From NCBI GenBank assembly GCA_028681035.1, contig JAQUJJ010000133.1:1-9748 (forward strand): a stretch of DNA of 9,748 nt, given 5' to 3'. A model generated the notes under the pieces. The model was not told the DNA's origin. It was given only the letters and a program-made list of their open reading frames with translations, and did no database searches. Positions within the stretch are counted from its first letter, which is position 1. Every line of letters begins with the position of its first letter. The position numbers and the translations under genes were made by a program. The stretch is from Candidatus Cloacimonadota bacterium. GTDB lineage: Bacteria; Cloacimonadota; Cloacimonadia; Cloacimonadales; Cloacimonadaceae. Of the stretch, positions 1 through 6,398 are shown in pieces.

Positions 1-2
1 CC

Positions 3-1094
3 TTGCTTGCCAGTTCCGATTTAAGTCCCAAGGTAAGTGTTCTAGCCATTGGCAAGAGTGCTCAGCTTATGGCGAAGGCTGCTACAGAAGTGTTGGAATA
101 CAAACATATAGCGTACAGTGGCTACTTACTAACTAAATATGGACTTGCGCAAGGAACTATGCTTGGCTTAACAATTTGTGAAGCCAAGCATCCCATTCCA
201 GATGCAAATTCCCTAAAGCATAGCAAGAAGATTATCTCTTGGCTGGCTGAACTTCCACCCCATGAAGACCTTATTATATTGCTTTCAGGTGGAGGGAGTG
301 CGCTTTTTGAAGTTCCAGGAGAAGGCTACCAACTTGAAGATATCATCGCTCTTAACCGCTGTTTACTTGCAAGTGGATTAAGCATAGCAGAGATGAATCT
401 TGCCCGTAGCGAAGTGTCTCAAGTAAAAGCCGGTGGCGCACTTGGGGATATAGCATCTAAACGCATCTTTTGCTATGCTTTGTCGGATGTGGAAAACAAC
501 GATCCCATGGTGATAGATTCTGCTCCATTCTTCCATGCGCAGTTTCAAAAGATAAGCCCAAAGCTCTATAGATATGATAGCAACATAAGAAAACAGCAAG
601 TAATGTATCATATCGTAGGCGATAACTTATCATTTATTAGGTTATTGGCTGATTGTATCTCTCAACCTGTCACCATTCACCCTACTTTTGTCTCAGAGCC
701 TGCAAACTATTTTGCGGATAGATTAGCAGACTATGCCAAGGACAAACAACAGCATGGAATCCATATCTTTGGCGGGGAAACTCCTGTGCAAGTATTAGCT
801 GCCGGCAAAGGTGGACGTTGCACCCATGTAGCCCTTGATTTCGCCATGCGCATAGCGGGAAAGGCTAAGGTAAGTCTTGTCGCTTATGCCACCGATGGCA
901 GCGATTTCCTGCCCGGAATTGCCGGCGCAATAGTGGATGGAAACACATGCAGTAAGCTAACAGAGAAAGGTATTGATGCAGAGGCAACTCTACGCAATTG
1001 CGATTCTTACACTGCGCTTGACGCTGTGGCTGCCATTATCCCTGCCTTTGCCAAGCACATCAACGTGAACGATATCTTTATTCTCTCGCTATAA
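3..1094 (+). CDS. Glycerate 2-kinase, GckA/TtuD (MOFRL) family, 5'-truncated by window edge
   Basis: Family role: cytoplasmic ATP-dependent phosphorylation of D-glycerate to 2-phosphoglycerate, linking glycerate/hydroxypyruvate and serine metabolism to glycolysis. The frame is open from the first complete codon at base 3. The 363 visible residues are shorter than the usual 420-450, so roughly the first 50-80 residues and the true start lie outside the window. Visible hallmarks, numbered from base 3: AIGKSAQLMA at 15-24; EAKHPIPDA at 60-68 (family EAGHPxPD); the glycine-rich LLSGGGSAL at 93-101; SDVENNDP at 161-168 (family SDVxGDDP); then the C-terminal MOFRL domain with GGETPV at 257-262, GKGGR at 268-272, ATDGSD at 296-301, and a closing NVNDIFIL. 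The family RKHLSxIKGG segment reads ARSEVSQVKAGG here, a divergent but aligned version. The gene converges on the large minus-strand gene and is followed by a strong hairpin. No upstream context is visible, so the pathway is inferred only from the family. Family assignment is firm; substrate is less certain. Confidence 0.9.
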   Translation: MLASSDLSPKVSVLAIGKSAQLMAKAATEVLEYKHIAYSGYLLTKYGLAQGTMLGLTICEAKHPIPDANSLKHSKKIISWLAELPPHEDLIILLSGGGSALFEVPGEGYQLEDIIALNRCLLASGLSIAEMNLARSEVSQVKAGGALGDIASKRIFCYALSDVENNDPMVIDSAPFFHAQFQKISPKLYRYDSNIRKQQVMYHIVGDNLSFIRLLADCISQPVTIHPTFVSEPANYFADRLADYAKDKQQHGIHIFGGETPVQVLAAGKGGRCTHVALDFAMRIAGKAKVSLVAYATDGSDFLPGIAGAIVDGNTCSKLTEKGIDAEATLRNCDSYTALDAVAAIIPAFAKHINVNDIFILSL

Positions 1095-1104
1095 ACTATA
1101 AACA

Positions 1105-1148
1105 AAACAGCGTGTTATTCCAGATAATTAGGAAAGAACACGCTGTTT
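1105..1148. terminator. Bidirectional intrinsic terminator between convergent genes
   Basis: A perfect 12-bp inverted repeat (AAACAGCGTGTT at 1105-1116 with AACACGCTGTTT at 1137-1148) is extended by an inner TTCC/GGAA stem (1118-1121 with 1131-1134) after a small asymmetric bulge. The right side runs into TTTATTT. On the opposite strand the stem runs into TGTTTATAGTTTA. It lies 10 bp past the glycerate kinase stop and 18 bp past the stop of the minus-strand gene, so it can serve both transcripts. Confidence 0.85.
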
Positions 1149-1166
1149 ATTTAAGACCAAGAAGTG

Positions 1167-4103
1167 TTATTTCAGCATCACCATCTTGCGGTTCACAGAT
1201 TTTCCTGCAAACGACAGGCGATAGTAATAGATACCGCTACTTACAGGGTTGCCATTGTTGTCTTTGCCATCCCAAACACTGCTATGTTCTCCTAAAGCTA
1301 AATCCGTGTTACTATACAATTCTTTCACCAGTTGCCCCTTTAGATTGAATATCTCCAAAGAGGTATTTCCAGCGTGTGGCAAGGTAAAGCCGATAGTGGT
1401 ACTTGGGTTAAAAGGATTGGGGTAATTGCCCAGTAGAATAGGCAAAGCACTGGGAACCTCAAACTGGTCGTCCAAAGCAACAGGAAGGCTGCTATAAATA
1501 TTTGTCCAGATTCCCGTTATGCCAGTCTCACTGTTAAGAATCCCGGCTCTATCATCACTCCATGCCAGCATCGCCTTATCGCCTATGATAGCCATAGTGA
1601 GATACTCTTGCTGAAAACGCGCTGCACAAAAGACCTGTGGCGTTTCGCCCATAGGGACGCCCAATGCGCTAATCTGGCGCAGGTATATGTTTCGGCTTTC
1701 AATCAGGTTGTCGTCGCTGCTTGACCAAGCGTAGATAAAGCTACCATTGGCAAAGCGTTCAAGTTTCAAGCCTGCCCAGTTCATTGTATGGTTAACAATA
1801 ATCGTTTCTGTTGGTTGGATCATCAGCAAACCATCCGAAGATATTTGCTGGAAGGTTACTTGGGACATGTTTTGGCTTAGCATGCCGTAGATAAAACTTA
1901 AGGGAGTGTCATAGACAACATCATATAAGTCATTACATTCAGAATAATCAGAGGGGTAAATGGTAGTTCCCGTATCTGACCATAATTTTACACCCGAAGA
2001 GTTTATTTTTTGGACTTTAGTGGTGGCTGCATAATTCATGTCCATTACAAAAGCTACTAAATCTGTTCCAACTAAGCCAGAATCAACTATTAATTGGTAG
2101 CTGCTATCCTCGGGGCTTATCATGCTTACACCTGAAATATCCCAACCGGCAGCGGGATCACCATTGATATCTACTTTCAGAACATTTATAACCGCATTGT
2201 TTGAAAGTAAGCCAATCTCTCTCCATATATAGTAAGAGCCTTGCAGGTCAGCTAATGAAACATCCAAGTTAGTATCAGTATTAATATGAATTTCTTTCCC
2301 GTTTTCTCCCCACATATTTTCACCGTTACTGATGCGTTGACCCATGATTGTAGAGCCGATGCCATATTCCCACTTTGTCCAACCCAAATAGATGCCTGTG
2401 GCATCACAGCTAAGCTTTAAGTTTGTATAATAGTAGCTGATAGGAATTAGCAATCCTCTCCCGGAATACAGCCTCTCTCCATTGTTGTTGATGAGCTGTA
2501 GATGGCAGGTGCTATTTGAATTGACATAGACTAAATATAGTATGGCAACACAATTGTCCGGGGTTTTTACGGCAGAGACCATTGATTCAGTTAAGTTCTC
2601 TTGAGGGTTCAATGCCAATCCATTTTCGGGTAACTGTATTTGCTGATTGCTGTTGCTGATTTGATAGTATAACTTTTGCTGTTGTCTTCGGCTGTCTGCC
2701 CATAAGGTTAGGAATCTATCACCTAAAGAGTAGGTTTCAAGCGCATAAGCTTGACCCTGCAAGCTCTGGATAATTGTAGCTCCATCTGCGGGTAAGTATA
2801 ATGCGCCGCCACTACTTACTACCTGCCGTTGCAGCTTATACTTCCCTTCCATAGGGGCATTCCACAGAAACAAGCACCTATCAGAAAAAGCTATGCTCTG
2901 GTTATATTCACTTCCCAAACCAAGCACCTTTCCTCCGGCTTCCCAAGCAGAAATTCCCTGAGGGTTTAGCATCTGGGCTTTAAATTGTGGTGGGTATGCC
3001 TCATAATTATAGCCCTCATTCCAGCTTATATAGATATTATCTCCCGCAGGGGATAGCGATAGATTCCATATTGGATTATCTGAACTTGCAATCTGAATAG
3101 CGTCAGGTTGCCACACGGGAGCGAGGTTGGTATCAAACATTTGCAGATATAAACCTTTCGGTGAGGTGTCCTTTGACCAAGCCACCACAAGCCCACCATC
3201 AGCCTGTATCTCAAGCTGATAGTCCTCAGTTTGACCGGATGGTGTCATTGGGAAAGTCACTACGCTGGTAAGCAGATTTCCCTGATAATCTATTTTTGCC
3301 ATGGTGCAACTAATACCAAAATAACCCAGATCATAAAGAAGTATCTGATTAGTGCCAAAAGCTTTGATATGAAAGTAACTACCCGGGAATAGCGAAGCTT
3401 GGAATATGGGATTGGCGATAACTAAGCCCTCGGCATTAACTCGCAACAAGTGATTTACATACTGAGTACCTTGGTAGATATTTATAATTAGCCCGCCCTC
3501 ATTATCCTTGATAGCTTCAAATAACACCACGGTATCAGTATGTGTAAATAAACTTAGCCCACCCGCTTGCCAAAGCTGATTGCCATATGAATCGAGATTT
3601 TGCCCCTTGATAACATTGGGAGAATCGTAACTATAAAATACCATGAAAGCACCCCCATTACTATTGGGAACAAGCAATGCTGTATCGATGTATATGTTTT
3701 CTCCAGAGACAGCAACACCTCCATCCAGCCATAAAGGTTGCCCATTGGAAGTGTATTTTTGCATCTTCAGTTGGCTAACAGTATCAATCTCATATTCTCC
3801 CCACAGGATGATGAAGTTGTTATCGGAAGTGGGAACCACATCCAGCAGCCTTTGGTCTCCTGGGTTAGCAACAAGTGCAATTGGTTCATCCCAAAGCAGT
3901 TGTCCACTACTGTTAATCTTCTGAGCAAAGATATCCCGATTACCATTTGGGACATCAGACCAAAACACAATCTCGCAACCATCTGCGGTTCTAATGTGCA
4001 GCTTACTGCTATCAAGATCATAAGCCTGCCTTAATGGCATCTCTATTGCTACAAGACATGCCGCGAAAACCAAGACCAGGAATAAAACATTGAGTTTCTT
4101 CAT
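1167..4103 (-). CDS. Large secreted/surface protein with about 15 WD/propeller-like repeats and a C-terminal sorting (FlgD Ig-like) domain
   Basis: This gene encodes 978 residues, role unknown. I chose the start at 4103 because it opens directly with a signal peptide (MKKLNVLFLVLVFAACLVA) and has GGGAG six bases upstream. An in-frame ATG at 4160 would place a non-signal-like 19-residue extension in front. The body is a regular tandem array: a hydrophobic-W-S/D strand, then (h)xQxh, then NssGxxLW. The NxxG points fall near residues 64, 118, 171, 223, 272, 324, 380, 429, 483, 539, 592, 645, 701, 755 and 812, a period of 49-57 residues. A final partial unit (AMLAWSDDRAG) follows. This fits one or more beta-propellers. 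Residues 890-978 form the terminal domain (LLGNYPNPFNPSTTIGFTL, IFNLKGQLV, GxDxxGNPVSSGIYYYRL), typical of T9SS type A/FlgD-Ig tails in FCB-group bacteria. The FAAC in the signal could mimic a lipobox, but phenylalanine at -3 makes ordinary signal peptidase I cleavage more likely. Secretion through the T9SS is inferred; no T9SS gene is in the window. Confidence 0.85.
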   Translation of the reverse strand: MKKLNVLFLVLVFAACLVAIEMPLRQAYDLDSSKLHIRTADGCEIVFWSDVPNGNRDIFAQKINSSGQLLWDEPIALVANPGDQRLLDVVPTSDNNFIILWGEYEIDTVSQLKMQKYTSNGQPLWLDGGVAVSGENIYIDTALLVPNSNGGAFMVFYSYDSPNVIKGQNLDSYGNQLWQAGGLSLFTHTDTVVLFEAIKDNEGGLIINIYQGTQYVNHLLRVNAEGLVIANPIFQASLFPGSYFHIKAFGTNQILLYDLGYFGISCTMAKIDYQGNLLTSVVTFPMTPSGQTEDYQLEIQADGGLVVAWSKDTSPKGLYLQMFDTNLAPVWQPDAIQIASSDNPIWNLSLSPAGDNIYISWNEGYNYEAYPPQFKAQMLNPQGISAWEAGGKVLGLGSEYNQSIAFSDRCLFLWNAPMEGKYKLQRQVVSSGGALYLPADGATIIQSLQGQAYALETYSLGDRFLTLWADSRRQQQKLYYQISNSNQQIQLPENGLALNPQENLTESMVSAVKTPDNCVAILYLVYVNSNSTCHLQLINNNGERLYSGRGLLIPISYYYTNLKLSCDATGIYLGWTKWEYGIGSTIMGQRISNGENMWGENGKEIHINTDTNLDVSLADLQGSYYIWREIGLLSNNAVINVLKVDINGDPAAGWDISGVSMISPEDSSYQLIVDSGLVGTDLVAFVMDMNYAATTKVQKINSSGVKLWSDTGTTIYPSDYSECNDLYDVVYDTPLSFIYGMLSQNMSQVTFQQISSDGLLMIQPTETIIVNHTMNWAGLKLERFANGSFIYAWSSSDDNLIESRNIYLRQISALGVPMGETPQVFCAARFQQEYLTMAIIGDKAMLAWSDDRAGILNSETGITGIWTNIYSSLPVALDDQFEVPSALPILLGNYPNPFNPSTTIGFTLPHAGNTSLEIFNLKGQLVKELYSNTDLALGEHSSVWDGKDNNGNPVSSGIYYYRLSFAGKSVNRKMVMLK

Positions 4104-4109
4104 GATAAT

Positions 4110-4114
4110 CTCCC
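4110..4114 (-). promoter_or_regulatory. Shine-Dalgarno that fixes the start of the large secreted protein
   Basis: On the minus strand GGGAG is followed by six bases (ATTATC) and then the ATG at 4103-4101. No comparable site precedes the earlier in-frame ATG at 4160, so the shorter, signal-peptide-first product is preferred. Confidence 0.6.
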
Positions 4115-4160
4115 ATCTTTGTAAACCATTTAGGAAATTAAGAAGCAAACTGTATTCCAA

Positions 4161-4188
4161 TTGTTGTAATAGTTCAGGTTTCTATAAT
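4161..4188 (+). promoter_or_regulatory. Sigma70-like promoter candidate reading into the palindromic region
   Basis: A perfect TATAAT (4183-4188) lies 16 bp after TTGTTG (4161-4166), which matches only the TTG half of a -35 box. Predicted transcription would start near 4195 and run right, away from the minus-strand gene, through the nested palindrome to the hairpin at 4422-4443. No coding gene follows in that span. A+T-rich DNA yields chance TATAAT matches, so this is weak on its own. Confidence 0.3.
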
Positions 4189-4258
4189 TACTTCTTATAC
4201 ATCATGGTTAGTTATGGTATTATCCTGGATTTCTTGAGCTACATTGCTCTGAAGCCCC

Positions 4259-4372
4259 TTCCTTACTTATCCGAAAGGGGGTTGATCGGGATCCGATCGG
4301 GATCTCATCGGGTTAAGACCCGATCGGATCCGCTTCAGTACGTGTTTGGCACAGCTTCGGATAAGCAAGGAA
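4259..4372. repeat. Nested palindrome with 17-bp outer arms and 13-bp inner arms
   Basis: The outer arms TTCCTTACTTATCCGAA (4259-4275) and TTCGGATAAGCAAGGAA (4356-4372) are reverse complements at 16 of 17 positions. Inside them GGATCCGATCGGG (4289-4301) pairs perfectly with CCCGATCGGATCC (4319-4331). An alternative 7-bp hairpin closes at the centre (ATCGGGT at 4307-4313, ACCCGAT at 4318-4324, loop TAAG). A further short pairing, CCCCTT (4255-4260) with AAGGGG (4275-4280), would compete with the outer stem. The element could be a mobile non-coding repeat (REP/MITE-like) or a structured RNA; nothing in the window settles which. Confidence 0.8.
4284..4316. repeat. 11-bp tandem repeat within the palindrome
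   Basis: There are two near-identical units, GATCGGGATCC (4284-4294) and GATCGGGATCT (4295-4305), and a degenerate third, CATCGGGTTAA (4306-4316). Each unit can pair with the single CCCGATCGGATCC arm on the right, so several hairpin registers are possible. Confidence 0.75.
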
Positions 4373-4421
4373 TAAGCCACCCTTTCTGCTCTATTGTTTG
4401 CGCACCATGCTTCCCGGTAAC

Positions 4422-4443
4422 AACAGCCGCCCTCGGCTGTTTT
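4422..4443 (+). terminator. Terminator-like hairpin, rightward
   Basis: AACAGCCG (4422-4429) pairs perfectly with CGGCTGTT (4434-4441) around a CCCT tetraloop. It is followed by a short T run (4440-4443) that then breaks into CACAC. The G+C-rich stem with Ts on its right fits an intrinsic terminator for rightward transcription, yet no plus-strand coding gene lies upstream. It could end a small RNA started near 4195, or be a structural part of the repeat cluster. Confidence 0.4.
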
Positions 4444-4460
4444 CACACGAGGCGTGTGAA
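4442..4460. repeat. Second hairpin abutting the first
   Basis: TTCACACG (4442-4449) and CGTGTGAA (4453-4460) form a perfect 8-bp stem around a three-base AGG loop. The left arm begins inside the T run of the previous hairpin, so the two stems compete for bases 4440-4443 when folded as RNA. Its last base is the first base of the 17-bp tandem duplication. Confidence 0.7.
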
Positions 4461-4493
4461 GATACAATAAGTGTGGAGATACAATAAGTGTGG
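4460..4493. repeat. Perfect 17-bp tandem duplication
   Basis: AGATACAATAAGTGTGG occurs twice head to tail (4460-4476 and 4477-4493) with no mismatch, and period-17 identity continues two more bases. Perfect identity suggests a recent slippage or duplication event, or a paired protein-binding site. Confidence 0.85.
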
Positions 4494-4547
4494 AGTCGAT
4501 TTAGCTGATATTAGTTTCACTATTACCGGTATTTCTTTTAGCTAAAT

Positions 4548-4589
4548 GGACTACACCGTCGGCAATACCGTCAGTCATCGCTGTAGTCC
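4548..4589. repeat. Inverted repeat with 8-bp arms at the left edge of repeat copy A
   Basis: GGACTACA (4548-4555) and TGTAGTCC (4582-4589) are perfect reverse complements, 26 bases apart. The interior carries ACCGTC twice in the same direction (4554-4559 and 4566-4571), a 12-base period. The right arm lies in the block that is conserved at 6269-6283, but copy B lacks the matching left arm and has its own small hairpin instead. Confidence 0.65.
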
Positions 4590-4660
4590 TTAAGCCCGTA
4601 GAAGATACAGATTCCTTACAAAACTTAGTTTGAGGTTAACGACCCCAGACTTCACGACCC
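4561..4660 (+). repeat. Interspersed intergenic repeat, copy A
   Basis: About 100 bp are shared in direct orientation with 6254-6360. The anchors are CATCGCTGTAGTCCT (4576-4590, identical to 6269-6283), GTTAACGA at 4635-4642 (identical to 6335-6342), and GACTTCACGACC (4648-4659, identical to 6348-6359). The middle is alignable but diverged, with a length difference of about 7 bases. It sits upstream of the lipoprotein gene. No open frame is conserved between the copies, so it is non-coding. Confidence 0.75.
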
Positions 4661-4803
4661 TTTCAATAATAATTGAATATCCAAAAAATAACTTGACGAA
4701 AATTATGAGTCTTGTGCACTTGTTAACCAGAGTGAGAGACGTATCCTAATTGGCACTCGTATTAGTTTAAGCAAAATATTGAAATATTATAGACGGGATT
4801 AAA

Positions 4804-4809
4804 GAGGAG
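4804..4809 (+). promoter_or_regulatory. Shine-Dalgarno of the lipoprotein gene
   Basis: GAGGAG lies five bases before the ATG at 4815. This is a strong match that supports the chosen start, which also begins directly with the lipoprotein signal peptide. Confidence 0.7.
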
Positions 4810-4814
4810 ACATC

Positions 4815-6173
4815 ATGAATGTTAGAAAGAAGATTGTACACTTAGTTACGGTTCTGTTAGTGTTATTGTTTATAGCGTCTTGCGAGAAGACTTCTGTAAC
4901 AGAAGCACAGATTGGAACTGTTTCTACACCTGTACTAAGCCTCGCGGAAGGAACCTACAATGATACTCAGATTGTAACTATTACCTGTGCCACTGCAGGT
5001 GCTACGATACGCTACACAACAAATGGAGCGGTACCCACATACTCATCCGCTGCTTATACTGGGCAACTATCAATATCTCGAACACTAACCCTACAAGCCA
5101 GAGCTTTTAAAACTGGCATGAACAATAGCACATCCGTATCTGCTGAATACACTATTAACAAGGTGATTACACCAACAATCAACATCCTTTCAGGAACTTA
5201 TCCTATTCCACAAACTGTAACTATTGCCTGTGAAACAGATGATGCATCAGTTTTCTATACTATTGATGGAACTGAGCCTACCACTGCCTCACTGTTATAC
5301 TCGGCTCCAATAATTGTTAGTTCAACAAGAACCTTGAAAGTAAAAGCTTTTAAAGATGGTATGACAGATAGCGATGTTAGCTCGGCTACATATACCATTG
5401 TTTCGATTGGAGATTTTGTGCTTGTGGAAGGCGGACTCTTTAATAATGGGACTTCAGAAGTTACGGTAAGTAGCTTCTCTATTTCAAATTGTGAAGTTAC
5501 TCAGGCAGCTTATCTTCAAATTATGGGTAATAATCCCTCTGTTTTTAACAGCGTGCCGAGTAAGCCTGTAGAGAACGTTTCATGGTATAATGCTATTGAA
5601 TACTGCAACCGATTAAGTATGAACAAAGGATTTGAGCCTTGTTACAGCTATCTTAACAGCGGTACAGACCCGGACTTATGGCCTACGGACTGGAGTGTAA
5701 ATGATACTTTAATTGTAAATATTACCTGTAACTGGTCTGCAACAGGTTATCGCTTGCCTACGGAGATGGAATGGATGTTTGCTGCGAAAGGTGGAAATCT
5801 AACGCCAGCAACTAATTACAACAAATATAGCGGAACCAATTCTTTATTTCAGCTTGCCAATTATGCATGGTACAACGCTAACAACGTTCCCGATGGGACT
5901 AAAGCTGTTGGCACAAAGGTTTCCAATGAACTTGGAATATTTGATATGAGCGGTAATGTTTGGGAATGGGTATGGGATTATTGGAAAAGCGGCTATTCCG
6001 AGGTTCCCCAAACTAATCCCCATGTGGATGATAACGCTGTATATCGTACCTTACGTGGTGGCGGTTGGCTCAATGATGCTGATATTTGCGCAACATCTTA
6101 CCGGGGTGTAAATACCGCAACTAGCCACAACAACTATGTTGGCTTCCGTGTTTGTAAGCAACCGAATCCGTAG
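4815..6173 (+). CDS. Lipoprotein with two chitobiase-type Ig-like domains and an FGE-sulfatase (SUMF1-like) domain
   Basis: This is a 452-residue predicted outer-membrane lipoprotein. Residues 1-22 are a type II signal with lipobox I-A-S-C; Cys23 would be lipidated, and Glu at +2 does not suggest inner-membrane retention. Residues about 37-115 and 118-195 are two similar chitobiase C-terminal-type domains, each with GTY, a TxTIxC strand, YTxxGxxPT, a Y strand and KAFKxGM/RAFKTGM. Residues 199-448 are an FGE-sulfatase fold: FVLVEGGLF, CEVTQAAYLQIMGNNPS, PVENVSWYNAIEYCNRLS, GYRLPTEMEWMFAAKGG, GIFDMSGNVWEWVWDYW, RTLRGGGWLNDADIC and NYVGFRVC. In catalytic FGE the GGSxxC.....C segment gives two active cysteines; here the first aligns with Asn420 and only the second (Cys425) remains. 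Oxidation of sulfatase Cys to formylglycine is therefore unlikely, and a binding role at the cell surface is the safer inference. No sulfatase is nearby. It is probably monocistronic, with its own terminator. Confidence 0.9.
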   Translation: MNVRKKIVHLVTVLLVLLFIASCEKTSVTEAQIGTVSTPVLSLAEGTYNDTQIVTITCATAGATIRYTTNGAVPTYSSAAYTGQLSISRTLTLQARAFKTGMNNSTSVSAEYTINKVITPTINILSGTYPIPQTVTIACETDDASVFYTIDGTEPTTASLLYSAPIIVSSTRTLKVKAFKDGMTDSDVSSATYTIVSIGDFVLVEGGLFNNGTSEVTVSSFSISNCEVTQAAYLQIMGNNPSVFNSVPSKPVENVSWYNAIEYCNRLSMNKGFEPCYSYLNSGTDPDLWPTDWSVNDTLIVNITCNWSATGYRLPTEMEWMFAAKGGNLTPATNYNKYSGTNSLFQLANYAWYNANNVPDGTKAVGTKVSNELGIFDMSGNVWEWVWDYWKSGYSEVPQTNPHVDDNAVYRTLRGGGWLNDADICATSYRGVNTATSHNNYVGFRVCKQPNP

Positions 6174-6201
6174 AGATTTGTTTTTCTAAGATACTCTTAA
6201 A

Positions 6202-6250
6202 GAGGCTCCAATACTTGGTTTATTCGAATATTGGAGTCTTTATTTTATTG
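6202..6250 (+). terminator. Intrinsic terminator of the lipoprotein gene
   Basis: CTCCAATA (6206-6213) pairs perfectly with TATTGGAG (6229-6236). The stem extends outward four more pairs (6202-6205 with 6237-6240, including two G-T wobbles) and is followed by a T-rich tract, TTTATTTTATT. The hairpin begins 28 bp past the stop codon. Confidence 0.8.
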
Positions 6251-6253
6251 GAT

Positions 6254-6360
6254 GGCATTTATGCCAGCCATCGCTGTAGTCCTAAATACCGCTTAAGCGC
6301 TTAAGGATACTGTAAGCCTCACAATAGCTTTGGCGTTAACGAACCCCGACTTCACGACCT
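6254..6360 (+). repeat. Interspersed intergenic repeat, copy B
   Basis: Direct-orientation partner of 4561-4660, about 1.69 kb away, with identical 15-bp (6269-6283) and 12-bp (6348-6359) blocks and a shared GTTAACGA. Two features are private to this copy. The first is a small near-palindrome at its left edge (GGATGGCAT at 6250-6258 against ATGCCAGCC at 6261-6269). The second is a perfect 14-bp palindrome, CTTAAGCGCTTAAG (6292-6305). It lies between the lipoprotein terminator and the lptD promoter. Confidence 0.75.
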
Positions 6361-6398
6361 CTTGACCTCTCTACTTCTCGACTAAAAATGAATCCTGC

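Larger units (their letters stand above)
4104..4814. other. 711-bp structured non-coding region between divergent genes
   Basis: This stretch separates the minus-strand secreted-protein gene from the plus-strand lipoprotein gene. Open frames inside it (4090-4470 on +, 4267-4467 on -) have no credible ribosome-binding site or family resemblance, and they read straight through palindromes. In order it holds: a promoter-like site (4161-4188), a nested palindrome (4259-4372), a terminator-like hairpin (4422-4443) abutting a second hairpin (4442-4460), a 17-bp tandem duplication (4460-4493), a weak 7-bp inverted repeat (TTTAGCT at 4500-4506 with AGCTAAA at 4540-4546), an 8-bp inverted repeat (4548-4589), and copy A of an interspersed repeat (4561-4660). 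Bases 4661-4803 are A+T-rich leader of the lipoprotein gene with no promoter I would defend; TTGACG at 4693-4698 has no good -10 at the right distance. Confidence 0.7.

Noticed and set aside
4158..4160. Earlier ATG for the large secreted protein
   Set aside because: It would put 19 mixed residues ahead of a classic signal peptide and has no ribosome-binding site, whereas the ATG at 4103 has GGGAG six bases upstream.
4267..4467. Minus-strand open frame of 66 codons over the same palindromes
   Set aside because: It depends on a TTG start without a ribosome-binding site, and its arginine/proline/serine-rich C-terminal part is simply the translated 11-bp GATCGGGATCC repeat.
4090..4470. Plus-strand open frame of 126 codons in the intergenic region
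   Set aside because: It overlaps the start of the signal-peptide gene on the other strand, reads through the nested palindrome and both hairpins, lacks a Shine-Dalgarno, and resembles no protein family.
4460..4493. CRISPR-like repeat
   Set aside because: The two 17-bp units abut with no spacer and there are only two of them; no cas gene is in the window.
4693..4790. Promoter for the lipoprotein gene from TTGACG (4693-4698), TTGGCA (4750-4755) or TATTAT (4785-4790)
   Set aside because: None of these pairs with a partner box at 16-18 bp spacing well enough to choose one.
4561..6360. Integron attC-like sites flanking the lipoprotein gene (GTTAAC core, cassette-like layout)
   Set aside because: The GTTAACGA block lacks the paired RYYYAAC/GTTRRRY boxes and the imperfect palindrome between them that an attC site needs; no integrase is present.
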